A stretch of DNA of 64,000 bases from Owenia fusiformis (lineage: Eukaryota; Annelida; Polychaeta; Sabellida; Oweniidae): NCBI GenBank assembly GCA_903813345.2, contig CAIIXF020000008.1:29886005-29950004 (forward strand), read 5' to 3'. Positions 22,665 to 34,640 of this stretch are shown in pieces. The notes beneath the pieces are model-generated. The model worked only from the letters and a program-made list of their open reading frames with translations. It was not told where the DNA came from and ran no database searches. A program made the translations under genes and the position numbers. Position 1 is the first letter of the stretch. Each line of letters starts with the position of its first letter.

Positions 22665-22667
22665 ACC

Positions 22668-25381
22668 CAAGTATTTGATAATTTAAGCACAACATCCCAT
22701 GCTTCGTACATACAGCCTAGTCTAGTGATTATGGGATCAACACATATATCGTTTTTCACGTGTAACTGATAAATGAAGTACTATGAGAGTATCCCCTCCC
22801 TTTAAAACAAGGTTGCGTCGGCAATTTAGTCCCGCCTCGCCTAGTTAAAGGTAGCTACACTAGCTACATTATATAACAGGATGAAAACTCCCAGGGTTCA
22901 AAGATGACCGTAACTCCAATGGAAATATATAAGGGTGACCATCATCGCTGATTAGCCGCATGACGAAAACAAAATGGCGATTCTATTTTTTTAAAAGATG
23001 TAATAATGTATTAATTTCTAAGGTGTGGTACCGTATTGAATAACTTAATAGTAGAAATTCGGACAATAACGAAAGTGGTAAGGATGAGAGATAATTTTGA
23101 GGTCATCTCTGAGCTCTGGGATTTTCCCGCCACTTAGTTATCAAATACTTCAATTGGTACAAAGAAAATAATCGAAAAACCAACACAACTTTATGGATTG
23201 AAAACAATAAATGAACTTTATTTTTGCAATGTACATGTTTATAAATAAGGATAAATTATCAAATGTGTTTAATTTTCAACTGACATAATTATTTATAAAG
23301 ATTACAAACGTCTTTAATATTCTGTCGTCGAGGACTTAGTCTTGTTGTGCAGAGACATCTTTTGACTAGTTTGAGTATTGATTAAAACATGATTTAGCTA
23401 TTTTAGATAAGCATTTTGTTAGCACTCCAGGACGCTTAGCTTTTGTTCTATACTCCACGTGTTATAAATAGGCTCGTGCAAATAATATTATATACACTAC
23501 TTTACAGCCAATCGGAGAGAAACAGAATTACCGAAGTCCTTTGGATGGAAATAGGTAATTCAGTCTTCCTCCCTGACTGCTCAACATAATTGACCTGCTA
23601 TTGTAATATACATTATGTCCTGGCAGCCGTAACTCCTTCACTGTCGTATTACACAAACAATCTACATTTGGCTTTTTCCTAGTATTTTGCTAACTTTCCA
23701 ACCATGCGTTATTTCTCGATAGAAAGAGTTTACGCCTGTACATTTTAATATATCTATCATAAAGTTAATTTGCTGAAATTTAAATAAACTCAAATAACAT
23801 AAATAAAATACAGTACGGATCCTGTAAACTAAACGATATATTGAACTGGACGAATGGACCTAAACATGTAGATTGATTAATGAACACTACGGAGACAAAA
23901 TACCAGGGACCCCAGGATATCACTTAGACATTAAACACACTTTCAATAAAGAGGAGAGCGCCGATGCAGCGCGGCCGAAAAATCACGGAAAGAACCGAAG
24001 ATTTTTTAAGTAACCAATCAGATTCCATAGTAGATCTTCGGCCATCTTCGGTTGCTGTCCAAAACTATATAATTTCCAATGTTTATGTCACGAAGATGGC
24101 CGATGATTGCCGAAGTTACTCTAAAGAGCATATCAAGTTATTGAAGGGTAATGGTAAGATCTTCGGCCATCTTCGATAGCGGTCCATCAACCGTTACCCT
24201 TTCAAAATACTAATATTGCGCTATTGTCCTTGTGCATGGTATCTTAATTGTCTATATCTGTGAGTTGATATTTTCTGCAAATCATATTGTATGTTGTTTG
24301 TGTCAAAAGCATCTAACTTTGTTATTATGTTAAATGTAACTGGCAGTGATGTAATTGTGAAATGGTTTAATTTGCACTTAAGTTTCATTGGGAGGTAATC
24401 CAGATACTGACACCCTCTTTGTACACTTCCTTAAATCGCATCCGTGTTTTAGTCCCCTTTACATAGGCACAACTTCCAACGAAATCTAATACGCTCTTAC
24501 AGACTGAAAATAAAATTTTGAACATTATGTTCTACCATGTTTTCATATAGTTAATATTACTTTACTATTTCTGCCTTTAAGCTTAATTTAACATTATAAC
24601 ATAGTGATAATCGTCACTTAAATAGAACAACAGATAAATCATCTTATCGATGATACAAACCATTAGGGCACACTTCTGTCTAGTGGAACCATCCTGGGTC
24701 CTTGCGGGTCTTTGCGATGACATCTTGTCAAGTATGGTTAGCGTTTCAGTCAAACGCGAGTTTTATCTTTCAATATACTCTACAGGTAGTATTCATAAGT
24801 ATAGAAATCAATTGGCATCATTCCATTTCCTTAGTATTTCATTCACTATTTCACTCACTTCCACTCATATAAATACCCTTGCATTTGTGAACCACATTTA
24901 TCTGTTGTGCGTTTTCCTGTGAAGTCAAGTGTCAACATGTTTGTGTAGTGTCGATGTCATCTACCTTGTCATAACACGTGGCGTGACTTTGTACAAAATG
25001 TGGTCAACATTTGTAAAATATACTGAGGTATTTATTTAGTATATATTCATTACAATATTTCCTTTTGTTTATTTATTGTAATTGCTAAATTGTACAAGGA
25101 TAAGTTATATTGTTCAAGATAATTATAATTTTCTTGTATTCGGTGTTCACTTATATGGCATATTATTCTTAGCATCCATTGGTTATCTGTACCAGTTTAG
25201 GGAACTAGTTGAAAATATTATATTTCGTATATTCTAGAGACGCGTGTCTTAGATAGGTTTATTATCCATTTTTTATAGTTTTGGTGTAGTACGTAGCTGT
25301 CAACGAGAAATGTATCTGCTTATGTGCACAGACTGTCTCCTTGTATCGTCTCGTGTGTCTATAAACTGTGTCTGAGTTGTA
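22668..25381. other. 3' flank of DUF268 copy A
   Basis: Bases 22793 to about 24730 are shared with unit B (37488-39585). AATAAATGAACTTTATTT near 23207 could be a polyadenylation region. A block at about 23965-24180 carries repeated CTTCGGCCATCTTCGG palindromes. The 71-codon ORF there (23964-24179) is built on these palindromes and is not convincing. After about 24730 the sequence is specific to unit A. Confidence 0.5.
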
Positions 25382-25881
25382 NNNNNNNNNNNNNNNNNNN
25401 NNNNNNNNNNNNNNNNNNNNNNNNNNNNNNNNNNNNNNNNNNNNNNNNNNNNNNNNNNNNNNNNNNNNNNNNNNNNNNNNNNNNNNNNNNNNNNNNNNNN
25501 NNNNNNNNNNNNNNNNNNNNNNNNNNNNNNNNNNNNNNNNNNNNNNNNNNNNNNNNNNNNNNNNNNNNNNNNNNNNNNNNNNNNNNNNNNNNNNNNNNNN
25601 NNNNNNNNNNNNNNNNNNNNNNNNNNNNNNNNNNNNNNNNNNNNNNNNNNNNNNNNNNNNNNNNNNNNNNNNNNNNNNNNNNNNNNNNNNNNNNNNNNNN
25701 NNNNNNNNNNNNNNNNNNNNNNNNNNNNNNNNNNNNNNNNNNNNNNNNNNNNNNNNNNNNNNNNNNNNNNNNNNNNNNNNNNNNNNNNNNNNNNNNNNNN
25801 NNNNNNNNNNNNNNNNNNNNNNNNNNNNNNNNNNNNNNNNNNNNNNNNNNNNNNNNNNNNNNNNNNNNNNNNNNNNNNNNN
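25382..25881. other. Assembly gap, 500 N
   Basis: Exactly 500 N, the usual placeholder for a scaffold gap of unknown size. The true sequence may include the unit A counterpart of about 39590-40850. ORFs spanning it are meaningless. Confidence 1.
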
Positions 25882-26305
25882 TCTGTAGATTACTGTAGGT
25901 CAAACTCATGTTTATACGATTATAGCAACATTACATGCATTATGTAAGAATTTCTAAATAAACAGAAATACCATCTTACTGTATCAACTATCAAGCGGCA
26001 CTAACTTCGACCGTTAATTTGAATTTTTAGCCTACCGGATGTTTGAAAATCAAGGATTACGAGTCTTATACTGCACCGTTTTTCTTCAAACTTCAAAGTC
26101 CCTTTCTGTTGGTACATTATTCTCTTTAACAGAGTCCCTACTTCCAGTGGCATTTTGGTCCCCAGCTGTAAGAAGGCCTTCTAACATCTAACAGCTGGGG
26201 ACCAAAACGCTGCTAGAACGAAGGACTCTTTACAATAAAGTAATGCACCGACAGAAAGGTAATTTTGTTTTGCTTTTAATAGGATAAGTTTGAAGAAAAA
26301 CGGTT

Positions 26306-27730
26306 TATTGTATTGTATTGTATCCTTTATTACCACATTATTACTATGTGAGTACATTACAATTTTCAATATTTTGTCCAAACATATTTACATCAACATG
26401 TTGCGTTTTTTATACATAAAATAAATTGCCTTGGCCTTTAAAATCATATTAAAATCATCATCCTCTTTAAAAATCTGGAGTACATTATCTTCTCCCATTT
26501 TAAAAAGTGCTAGTAGAGCTACCCTTTCAGCATCTAAAGAGCTACAAAATATAGTAAAATGTTCTAATGTCTCAATCTCACCAGAATTACATATAAGGCA
26601 TTTTTTATTGCCCCATTTATTGTTTCCATTTAGTGTTTGGTTTGTTAAGAGCTTAACCATTAGTTTAAAATACATGCATTTATCAGGATATCTGTTGCAC
26701 AGTACCCACCAGATTAGTGGTTTAAATGAACATCTTATTCGAATATACAAATGGGTAGAATATTTCAAAGTACAGTTAATCATTAAGTTAAGTTTCTGAG
26801 TGTATCTTACCCGTCCTAATACTAACTTGTGCCACTCTGATTTTGAGGGATAAATACCAGTGGTTAACATGTTCTTTGCCGTGTCCAACAAATTGAACCT
26901 TATCAGAGTATTCCAAATCGTATGAATAGGAGATACAACTCCGATATTATCATTATGCTCTAATTCGGTAGCTCGAAATATGAGGATTTGTTTGTAAATA
27001 TTTTTGATTGGCAATTTCATTAGCATTAAGAAAAACATCAGTTTATCTATTACAATTCTGAATTCTAAATTCAACCAACCCAGAGGCTCGGTGGCAAATA
27101 TGTTGTCTGAAAATTTTGGTAGGCATTGAATACGCTTACCAATTGTTCTATGTACTAATTCAAGTTTTTCTATGTCCCTGCCTGAGTATGTTATTAAAGG
27201 GCTTCCATAGAGCATTGTAGGAATAGACAATGCCCAATACAGTCGTGATGCTGTTAAAGGACAAAGTCCCCCACAGTTGCCACCCAACCCGAGGAGTGAA
27301 AAGTATTTCCGTTTACCTGAGCTTATAGCATTGTCAATAAAATCAGTAATGTCACCATTAACTGATAATGGTATACCTACATGTATTTGTTTCTGAACAA
27401 CATTAACATTTCTATTACCAATTTTAAACACTGGTTCCACTGCATGATGTCTATCACCATAAATCATTATATTGCATTTGCCAGGATGAATCTCATATCT
27501 CCATTTCATACTGTGATTATAAGCTAAATTAAGTAATGTATTCATAGATGTCGTACTAGTAGTAAGAAAAGAGGTATCGTCGGCATAAGCAGGACAGGTG
27601 ACATCAATTTCCCCCACCGATGCACCTATGCCCAGGGCTTGTAAATCAGTTAGTAAGTCAGCATTGAACAATTGGTACATCAACATGGAATAGACCCCAC
27701 CTTGATGGACCCCCTGGAGTACATCGAATT
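26306..27730 (-). mobile_element. 5'-truncated non-LTR retrotransposon
   Basis: The uninterrupted MITE in unit B reads ACGGTTTAGTATGAG. Unit A has the insertion between ACGGTTT and AGTATGAG, with GTTTA (about 5 bp) repeated at both junctions. The 3' end on the minus strand finishes in a (CAATA)n tail, typical of LINE insertion. Only the C-terminal half of the reverse transcriptase is kept. Confidence 0.9.
26388..27730 (-). pseudogene. LINE reverse transcriptase, C-terminal fragment
   Basis: The frame is open from the 5' truncation point at 27730. It begins with a QGVHQGGVYS segment (the RT motif before the catalytic loop), followed by YADD at residues 34-37 of the 432-residue stretch that starts at Met 27686. 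A Cys/His cluster (CLICN...HFTIFC) lies near residues 364-380 of that stretch, a common LINE C-terminal feature. The endonuclease and RT N-terminus are missing, so it cannot be autonomous. There is no internal stop, which suggests a recent insertion. The subfamily was not determined. Confidence 0.88.
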
Positions 27731-27759
27731 GTTTAGTATGAGACTCGTAATCCTTGATA

Positions 27760-29080
27760 ATTGCAGTTCACTAATAGTTCCCTTTGCTTAGGGCATTTTA
27801 TTAAGCAAAAAGTTTTCCAGCCTACTGATTGTGACATAATATTTATTCTGCACAATAAAGTTGAGCTGGATTTCTTTGATCAGTTTTGACTTTGGCCTCG
27901 AGAATTGGAACTTTTGAGATACTTTTAGCTCGAATGTAGTCATTCAGAGTGGACAAATACGTCAACAATTGACACTTAACTGACCAAACTCTGACTGTAC
28001 CCCTGATATGTACCTTCATTCTTTACTGAAAACCATAAGATGGAAAATTCAATCTTTTTTATGAACATCAACTCATTGGCTTCCCAATTTACGACAATAT
28101 ATGGCATCTAGTGGTTATTAAGGACGAAATTGTAGCCAAATATCGTCAAAATCAATGGTTTTTGAGGTAAAAAACGAAAACAGCTGATTCAGCAAAAAAA
28201 ATAAATTTGTTCATGAAAATTCCCCTTTTTGCCTCCGCCCAGAATATGTTTCACACTAATAAACTTCAATTCTGGGCGATTCTGAGTAGTTTTAAAAAAA
28301 ATTGGTCACTTTCAAATGTAACTTATAGACAAAACAGCCCTAATTCACGTCACCATACTAGTCAATGGGCAAAAGGGCAAACGCCTGACTTTTTTACATC
28401 GAGTTTATGTGGATTTATGTGGTTCTAAAGCTATGTCTAAGCTACACTTTGACACTAAACGCAATAGGGGCCAAACGTCTACTTTTTGAAATAATTGGTC
28501 AATTGTGACACTATCCCCTCTTTCTGCCAACAGAAATTTAAGTTCACAAAAATGAAGGCAAAATTAATATGCCACTTGACTCGAAATTTTCCTTCAGATA
28601 ACCCAAATAAACGCATTTTCAGAAGAAATGGCATGTTGCCATTGCAAAAAGATGACAACTGTACTATATACTAGCTTACTGATTCGTCATGATCACAATT
28701 GTGTTGGGACTACATTCATTTTTGAGAACTACTTTTTTCTATTCAGCGATAGTGACGTATTAGGGCAATTTGGCCTATGCCATACATTTTGGGTGAGAAT
28801 GTCACATACCGCAAGTGAATCTGTCAGATTCACTCGGGGAGTATGACATATATTTGTATCATGTTTACCGCGTAACACATACATCGCCGAGTACCATACT
28901 TTGAAAGATGTCTATGACTTTATGACCCGGCGTTCCGCCAGTGTAACTCGTTATACATAATAGTGTGTTTTATCCTTCAGTTTTTTTGATTTTACGGGCG
29001 TTAGCAAGCAGTGTTTATACACAGACGGAAAACGATTCTTATCAAAAAATAAAAGTAACGCGAGGATAATAAACAGAAAG
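27760..29080. other. Non-coding, upstream of DUF268 first exon
   Basis: The candidate promoter region of the two-exon DUF268 gene. There is no TATA box at a position I would defend. A palindromic GTGAATCTGTCAGATTCAC occurs near 28813. Small ORFs (28207-28428, 28628-28846) are not recognisable. Most of this stretch has no counterpart in front of the third first-exon copy at 41.3 kb. Confidence 0.45.
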
Positions 29081-29081
29081 G

Positions 29082-29235
29082 ATGGATTTACTATTAAATA
29101 AAAGTAAATTTCTTATTTCAGCTCTCATTTTTCTAGCTTGTCTTGTATTTATTAATATGAAATTGCCCAAGGTATATATGGCAGTTGGATATCCGAAGCC
29201 GATAGTACCTCGGAAATTACAGCAAACCAAAAACA
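29082..29235 (+). CDS. DUF268-family gene, first exon (signal-anchor), copy B
   Basis: ATG at 29082 opens 51 codons and one base, ending AAAAACA followed by GTAAGT at 29236, a consensus 5' splice donor. The peptide has a short polar N-terminus, a hydrophobic stretch at residues 10-25 (FLISALIFLACLVFIN), then a basic Pro-rich stem with VPRKLQQTKN. This fits a type II signal anchor or signal peptide of the secretory pathway. The phase-1 end matches the phase-1 acceptor of the large exon at 36729, so the joined frame stays open. The intron would be 7493 bp. A diverged copy of this exon occurs at about 41313-41424. Confidence 0.75.
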
Positions 29236-29239
29236 GTAA

Positions 29240-30835
29240 GTAATATTGTTTTCTTTCTCCAATTTGGTTCAATCGGTTTCGTTCTCGATTCCTCTTGTAT
29301 TTTAGGGTAATTTCTGTGTCATATGATACAAAACAAATGTATAATTTGTATTTAGGAAATAACTTGTCATTCCAATTAATGAATTATGTAAATTGACGAT
29401 GTAGTGATACAGAATGTCACATCATTCTGAGAGATGTCATTTTTATCAACGAGTTGATTTCAAATACCAACGCGAGTGTACTAAACAAATGAGTGTTGAT
29501 CTTTAATATTTACGAGGCAATAAAATGATATCACTTATGAAATGATCTGATATTGAGTTTATTACACGATTTTCTTCATCATGTTCTGATCCAATTTTCC
29601 AGACAATTCTGTCACTGCACAGTAATTTGCAATTCTTTCTCAACATGATACAGTTCTTCATAAATATCATTTTAATCGTTATTTAGCAGCATCCTAATCA
29701 AACTACATACACAATCGTAATACATCAATCTAACTTCAACATAATGAATTATCTGACCTATTTTCCAACACTATCGTGGTGCGTAATTCAAATTTGTTCA
29801 AAATGTTGCCATGGGCGTAGGGCTCTATATCAATGTTTACACCAACTTCGAAGCAAAACGTCATTATTGCTACACCCGCCCCATGCAGACAGATCGCCTA
29901 AAATTACATTCTTATGATGCGAGACTCGACACTCAATTAATGGGAAACTAGAAATATTTTGTAACCAATGTAGCAAATTATTTTTACTGCTTAATCGATG
30001 GTGAATTGTCAATTAAAGTACAACTGAAACAGGTTTCTCAACTTGCTGCTACAAAAATGCAGTTTTCTTCATTGTAAGCCCAACGTAGAGTTCTTGCGAT
30101 AGCCAATTTAAAAGAAATGTTAGATAACTGTTAATGGTAATAAATAACGTAATGAAATTATTAGATCAATCAGATTGTCCACCACGTAATTAGTAACGTC
30201 ATACATGATATATAGTTTGGGTTTATTGGTTCCTTGGCAATCACGACATCACGGCAGCAATATCCCAGATGCGAGTAGAAATAATCTTGATTTACGTCAT
30301 TAACAATTCACAATTCAGTCAAACTGATGTCATATTTGGAATCTACATGTAAAATTACATTTAGAAATCTGGTTTTGAAAAGAGTTTGTCAACTTTGAAA
30401 ATTTCATTTTGTTTGAAAATGTGACTTCTAGGTCGGGGAGATTCCCCATAGACCCAATGTTGTAAAACCAAAAAAAGTGAAATATCTTTTCTTGTGTTGG
30501 GTAGATAATATTTTCTTTTACTGGACATATTTTAATTTGTATAACTATCAGATACATAAAGGTAATATGAAAAGTGAACCCCTAAAACTGATGCATATTC
30601 AAGATTAAAGTGTCTCACATATTCGATCAAAACTTGCCATGCAAACATGTTAGTCTACTTTACTTTAGTATTGAATAATTTTTTATGATCTAAATGTTTG
30701 TGGTTTATAAAAAAATGTGATATATTTTAGTTAGAAATACATTAATTAATACATGTATATTCATTCAAACAGCACTAGAATGCGGGAAGAAAGAGCAATG
30801 GTGACAAAATGCAGAGTACCTCATACACCCCTGCA
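29240..30835. other. Intronic sequence, nothing recognised
   Basis: In the two-exon model this is the start of the intron. It is AT-rich, with no repeat family or protein recognised. The first 45 bp match 41430-41475. Confidence 0.45.
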
Positions 30836-31345
30836 TGGATTTGAGTCATCACGATTCCAGGTAAACCATTAGACGGATTTACTTCAAATTTTCACACATA
30901 TTACATGGTAAGAAGTTCCAGAGCTGATTAACTTTGCGGCGGCCATCTTGCATTCTGGCGGCCATCTTGGAATTTTTTTCAGATAAATATTGTCATCGCG
31001 ATTCCACAAAAACCACATAACAGATGTACTTCAAATGTTAACACATGTAACATGGTAAAAAGTCCTAGACCTCATTATTTTTTCGGTGGCCATCTTGCAT
31101 TCTGGCAGCCATCTTGGAAGTTTAAAGATAAATCTTGTCATCACGATTTCAGGAAAACCGAACGGATTTACTTCAAATTTTCACACATATTACATGGTAA
31201 GAAGTTCTAGAGCTAATTAACCTTTCGGTGGCCATCTTGCATTCTGGCGGCCATCTTGGAAGTTTTTTGGATAAATCTTATCATTGTGATTCCAGGAAAA
31301 CTACTATACTGATTTTCTTGAAACTTTTACACATGTTACAAGGAA
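30836..31345. repeat. 145-bp tandem array, inverted copy
   Basis: About 3.5 monomers of the GGCGGCCATCTTGCATTCTG satellite in the orientation opposite to 12255-13200 and 33697-34640. It lies in the same predicted intron as the 33697 array, so the two could pair in a transcript. Confidence 0.9.
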
Positions 31346-31625
31346 GGTTACATGCTACCTTTTATATTGATATAAACAGGGGCAAAAGGCAGTAAAGTGG
31401 GGTTACACAAGTTGGTATTCTAAGGAGAATGTTATCTATTTTTCTGTATTTTAAACCACATAATTTGACATAAATGCATATTTGGTGTATGATATCATGT
31501 TTTATATTGATAGAAACATGGGCAAGAGGCGCTACAATGGGGTAACACATGGTGATATTCTAAAATACATATTTTACTCTGCTTCTGTACTTTATACCAC
31601 TTAAATGCATTTTGTGTATGACATC
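31346..31625. repeat. 141-bp imperfect direct repeat
   Basis: TTTATATTGATATAAACAGG at about 31358 recurs as TTTATATTGATAGAAACATG at about 31499, with matching flanks. The GGGGCAAAAGGC part is the complement of the conserved tail of the 145-bp arrays, so this belongs to the same dispersed element. Confidence 0.7.
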
Positions 31626-32713
31626 GATTGATTTTTAGAATAAATAACTACATTTCATCAAAAAGAAAAAAGATTATTGAAAACGTCAAACATTTCTTTG
31701 AAATCCATTATTGCACAGCGATCTTTGAGAGCGAAATGTATGCTAAATAAATTGGCATTGATCTGAGTATATAATGGAATTAAAGCTCTTTTAAATGAAA
31801 ATGTAAATGTGTGGAAAACCTTTCACTGTGCATCATGTCAACAAAATGTCCTTCATGCAGTTGAATTATCTTCTGGACAGGTGATCACACAGAAGGAGAG
31901 ACCTGCGTATCATATCCTTACTAAATATAAACAAAAATGACAAATGAGAAAGGAAAAAGTGTAAAGCAACCCTAGTGGGAAAAGCAAACTGTAAAGTGTA
32001 AAACTGGCAAACAAAAATCAAACCTGAATATCCCAAGACAATAATCTAATATGGGAATAAACAGCATCCACACCGTTCAATGACCAATTCCTCATCAACG
32101 ACCACAACTCCGAGGGACATTCCATTCATACTGAAGTCATTAATATACATGTTGAAGAAAAATTGAAAATAATGAGATCCAATACTCATAAGATCAAAAA
32201 TAGTTGTAGATACTATAGTACTCATAAAAGCTGAAGATAACGTTTCTTCATCGGGAAAGCAAGCTGTCTCTTAGTCAGATATTAACTAACGAGCTGGTTC
32301 AGAGCACCAGCATGTCAAACTATGTGAATGGGCTCTGTATCCACAATGTTGCGAGTTCGAGACACATGTGCTCTTTGCGTTTAATAATCAACTAAAATCA
32401 CTTAAAACCTGCACTAAAACTGTGTGTCAGATCGATATAAGTATAGGGTTTGGAAACTAATTGTACCAACAAAAAGAACTTAAAAAACACTGCTACAATA
32501 TCAACATAAGCTATCAATAGTAGTGACGATGCAGAAACATGCAAAATGTCACCATGTACATGTATATAAAATCAAATAAATTAATTATATTTTTTCCGTT
32601 GTGTTAGTTACACCAGTAATAATAAACCTGTTTATAAAGTGGTCTTAACAAGACTATAGAATTTAACAGTCATAAAACCTAAAAAATATACCAGGAAGGG
32701 ACCATTGTGAATG
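31626..32713. other. Intronic non-coding sequence
   Basis: AT-rich. No gene, RNA or repeat family was recognised. Confidence 0.4.
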
Positions 32714-32715
32714 TA

Positions 32716-33694
32716 CAGGGTGTCCGGAAACTGTCATGACAAATTGTTTCAAAATAAAAAGTTATGGTTGTTATGGTAACAGGAGTCGCGGGTATGTGGA
32801 GCAACGTCACAATTATGTTTTATAATTCCTTTCTCCTGTTCATATCATCTTGACGCTCCGTGGTCTGCTACAATTATGCATCAAATTATGTACCACAACA
32901 GCAAAGGCATTAGTACTGTAACATTATTTAATCGTTTGACATTACTACTGTTATCCAGTATTATGTATTTTCCACCTTTATCTAAACATTCTTGATGCAT
33001 TTTGACCTGAGATTCAAAGACCTGACAAAACCTTTGCTGTCAGTCTCTAAGATTGCTGATAACATTGGCTTCCAGCCGAGTCTCATTTTTATGTTGAACT
33101 TCTCACAAATATTGCTTTAACATATTCATTAATGTAGAATTCCAACGGGACATTATCAGGGAAATATGGGCCATTGTACAAAAAAGGTAAATGTCGAGAC
33201 ATTCAATTGTAAGATTTGTTTTCTTTACTTTGTGCATTGGAGCATTGCCTGTGGAGGTGCACTATTGACTTTCCTATTAATCCAGGGATCCTTTTTCTGA
33301 GCACTTATATACCCCTTTTCTTTGATTATACTTGTGACATTACATAGTTCTGATATGTATCAATGATATCGTTATACTAAAGAGAATACTGTGGCAGCAA
33401 GAATACAATATTGAACAAAGCAAAAAAACTGACAAGAAATACAATAATAAACACTATTTCAAATGGTTAGATTTTAGCAATTTATCACAATTTAGCGACA
33501 TCCTGGAACTGCTCCACATACCCCTCACCACCGTAACCATGACAACCATAACTTTAACACATTTAGACTATATGTTATAGAAGTTGGTAGATGTATTGTA
33601 ATGTAGTTGCTCTTCAATCTGTAGCGATTTCATTACAAAAGGACTAAATCTCTTAAAATTAGAATATTTGTATCTTTACTTTCCGGACACCCTG
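32716..33694. mobile_element. Mariner-type non-autonomous element, 979 bp, TSD TA
   Basis: The ends CAGGGTGTCCGGAAA and TTTCCGGACACCCTG form a perfect 15-bp TIR, each flanked by TA (32714-32715, 33695-33696). A second inverted block (AAAGTTATGGTTGT and its complement, with GGGTATGTGGAGCA) lies inside each end. The TA duplication and CAGGGTGTCC ends fit Tc1/mariner. No transposase is encoded. The unit A copy lacks the first 225 bp. Confidence 0.88.
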
Positions 33695-33696
33695 TA

Positions 33697-34640
33697 AATG
33701 TTTTAAGTGTGAAAAGTTGAAGCAAATCTGTAAAGTGTTTTTTCTGGAATCGTGATGACAAGATTTATCTACAAACTTCCGAGATGGCCGCCAGAATGCA
33801 AGATGGCTATCGGAAAGTTAATCAGCTCTATAACTTCTTACCATGTAACATGTGAAAAAATTTGAAGTAAAATTGTTACGTGGTTTTCATGGAATCGTGA
33901 TGACAAGATTTATCTAAAAACTTCCAAGATGGCCGACGGAATGCAACATGGCCACCGAAAAGTTAGTCAGCTCTAGAACTTCATACCATGTAACATGTGT
34001 GAAAATTCGAAGTAAAACTGTGAAGTGGTTTTTCTGGAATCGTGATTACAAGATTTATCTATAAACCTTCCAAAATGGCTGCCAGAATGCAAGATGGCCA
34101 CTGAAAAGTTAATCAGCTCTAGAACTTCATACCATGTAACATGTGTTAAAATTTGAAATTAATCTGTTAGGCTGTTTTCCTGGGATCACGATCGACAAGA
34201 TTTATCCCAAAATTTCCAAGATGGCCGCCAGAATGCAAGATGGTTGCCGAAAAGTTATTCACCTCTATATTTTCTTACCATGTAACATGTGTAGAAATTT
34301 GAAGTAAATCTGTTTGGATTTCCTGAAATCGTGATGACAAGATTTATCTTAAAACTTCCAAGATGGCTGCCAGAATGCAAGATGGCCACCGAAAAAATAA
34401 TGAGGTCTAGGACTTCTTACCATGTAACATATGTGAACATTTAAAGTACTGTTATGTGGTTTTTGTGGAATCGCGATGACAATATTTATCTGAAAAAAAT
34501 TCCAAGATGGCCGCCAGAATGCAAGATGGCCGCCGCAAAGTTAATCAGCTCTGGAACTTCTTACCATGTAATATGTGTGAAAATTTGAAGTAAATCCGTC
34601 TGATGGTTTACCTGGAATTGTGGTGACAAGAAAGTGAGAC
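33697..34640. repeat. 145-bp tandem array, unit B
   Basis: Same monomer and order as 12255-13200, immediately after the mariner-type element. About 6.5 monomers. Confidence 0.92.

Larger units (their letters stand above)
26045..27758. mobile_element. Hairpin MITE (unit A copy) interrupted by a LINE
   Basis: GAAAATCAAGGATTACGAGT at the left mirrors ACTCGTAATCCTTGA at 27744-27758. Internally TTTGGTCCCCAGCTG and CAGCTGGGGACCAAA face each other at about 26155-26205. Unit B holds the uninterrupted copy at 40971-41253. The LINE fragment lies in the right half. Confidence 0.85.
11498..29280. repeat. Segmental duplication, unit A
   Basis: Blocks of this unit match unit B in the same order and orientation: 11498-15083 with 32941-36519, 21572 to about 24730 with 36517-39585, about 25913-26305 with about 40850-41218, 27731-27758 with about 41221-41250, and about 29135-29280 with about 41310-41470. 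Identity looks very high over long stretches, with only scattered substitutions and small indels. Unit A has extra insertions at 15084-21571 and about 26306-27730 and an N gap. The left boundary falls inside a mariner-type element that is complete only in front of unit B. Confidence 0.9.

Noticed and set aside
25262-25947. ORFs crossing 25382-25881
   Set aside because: They consist of N and reflect an assembly gap.
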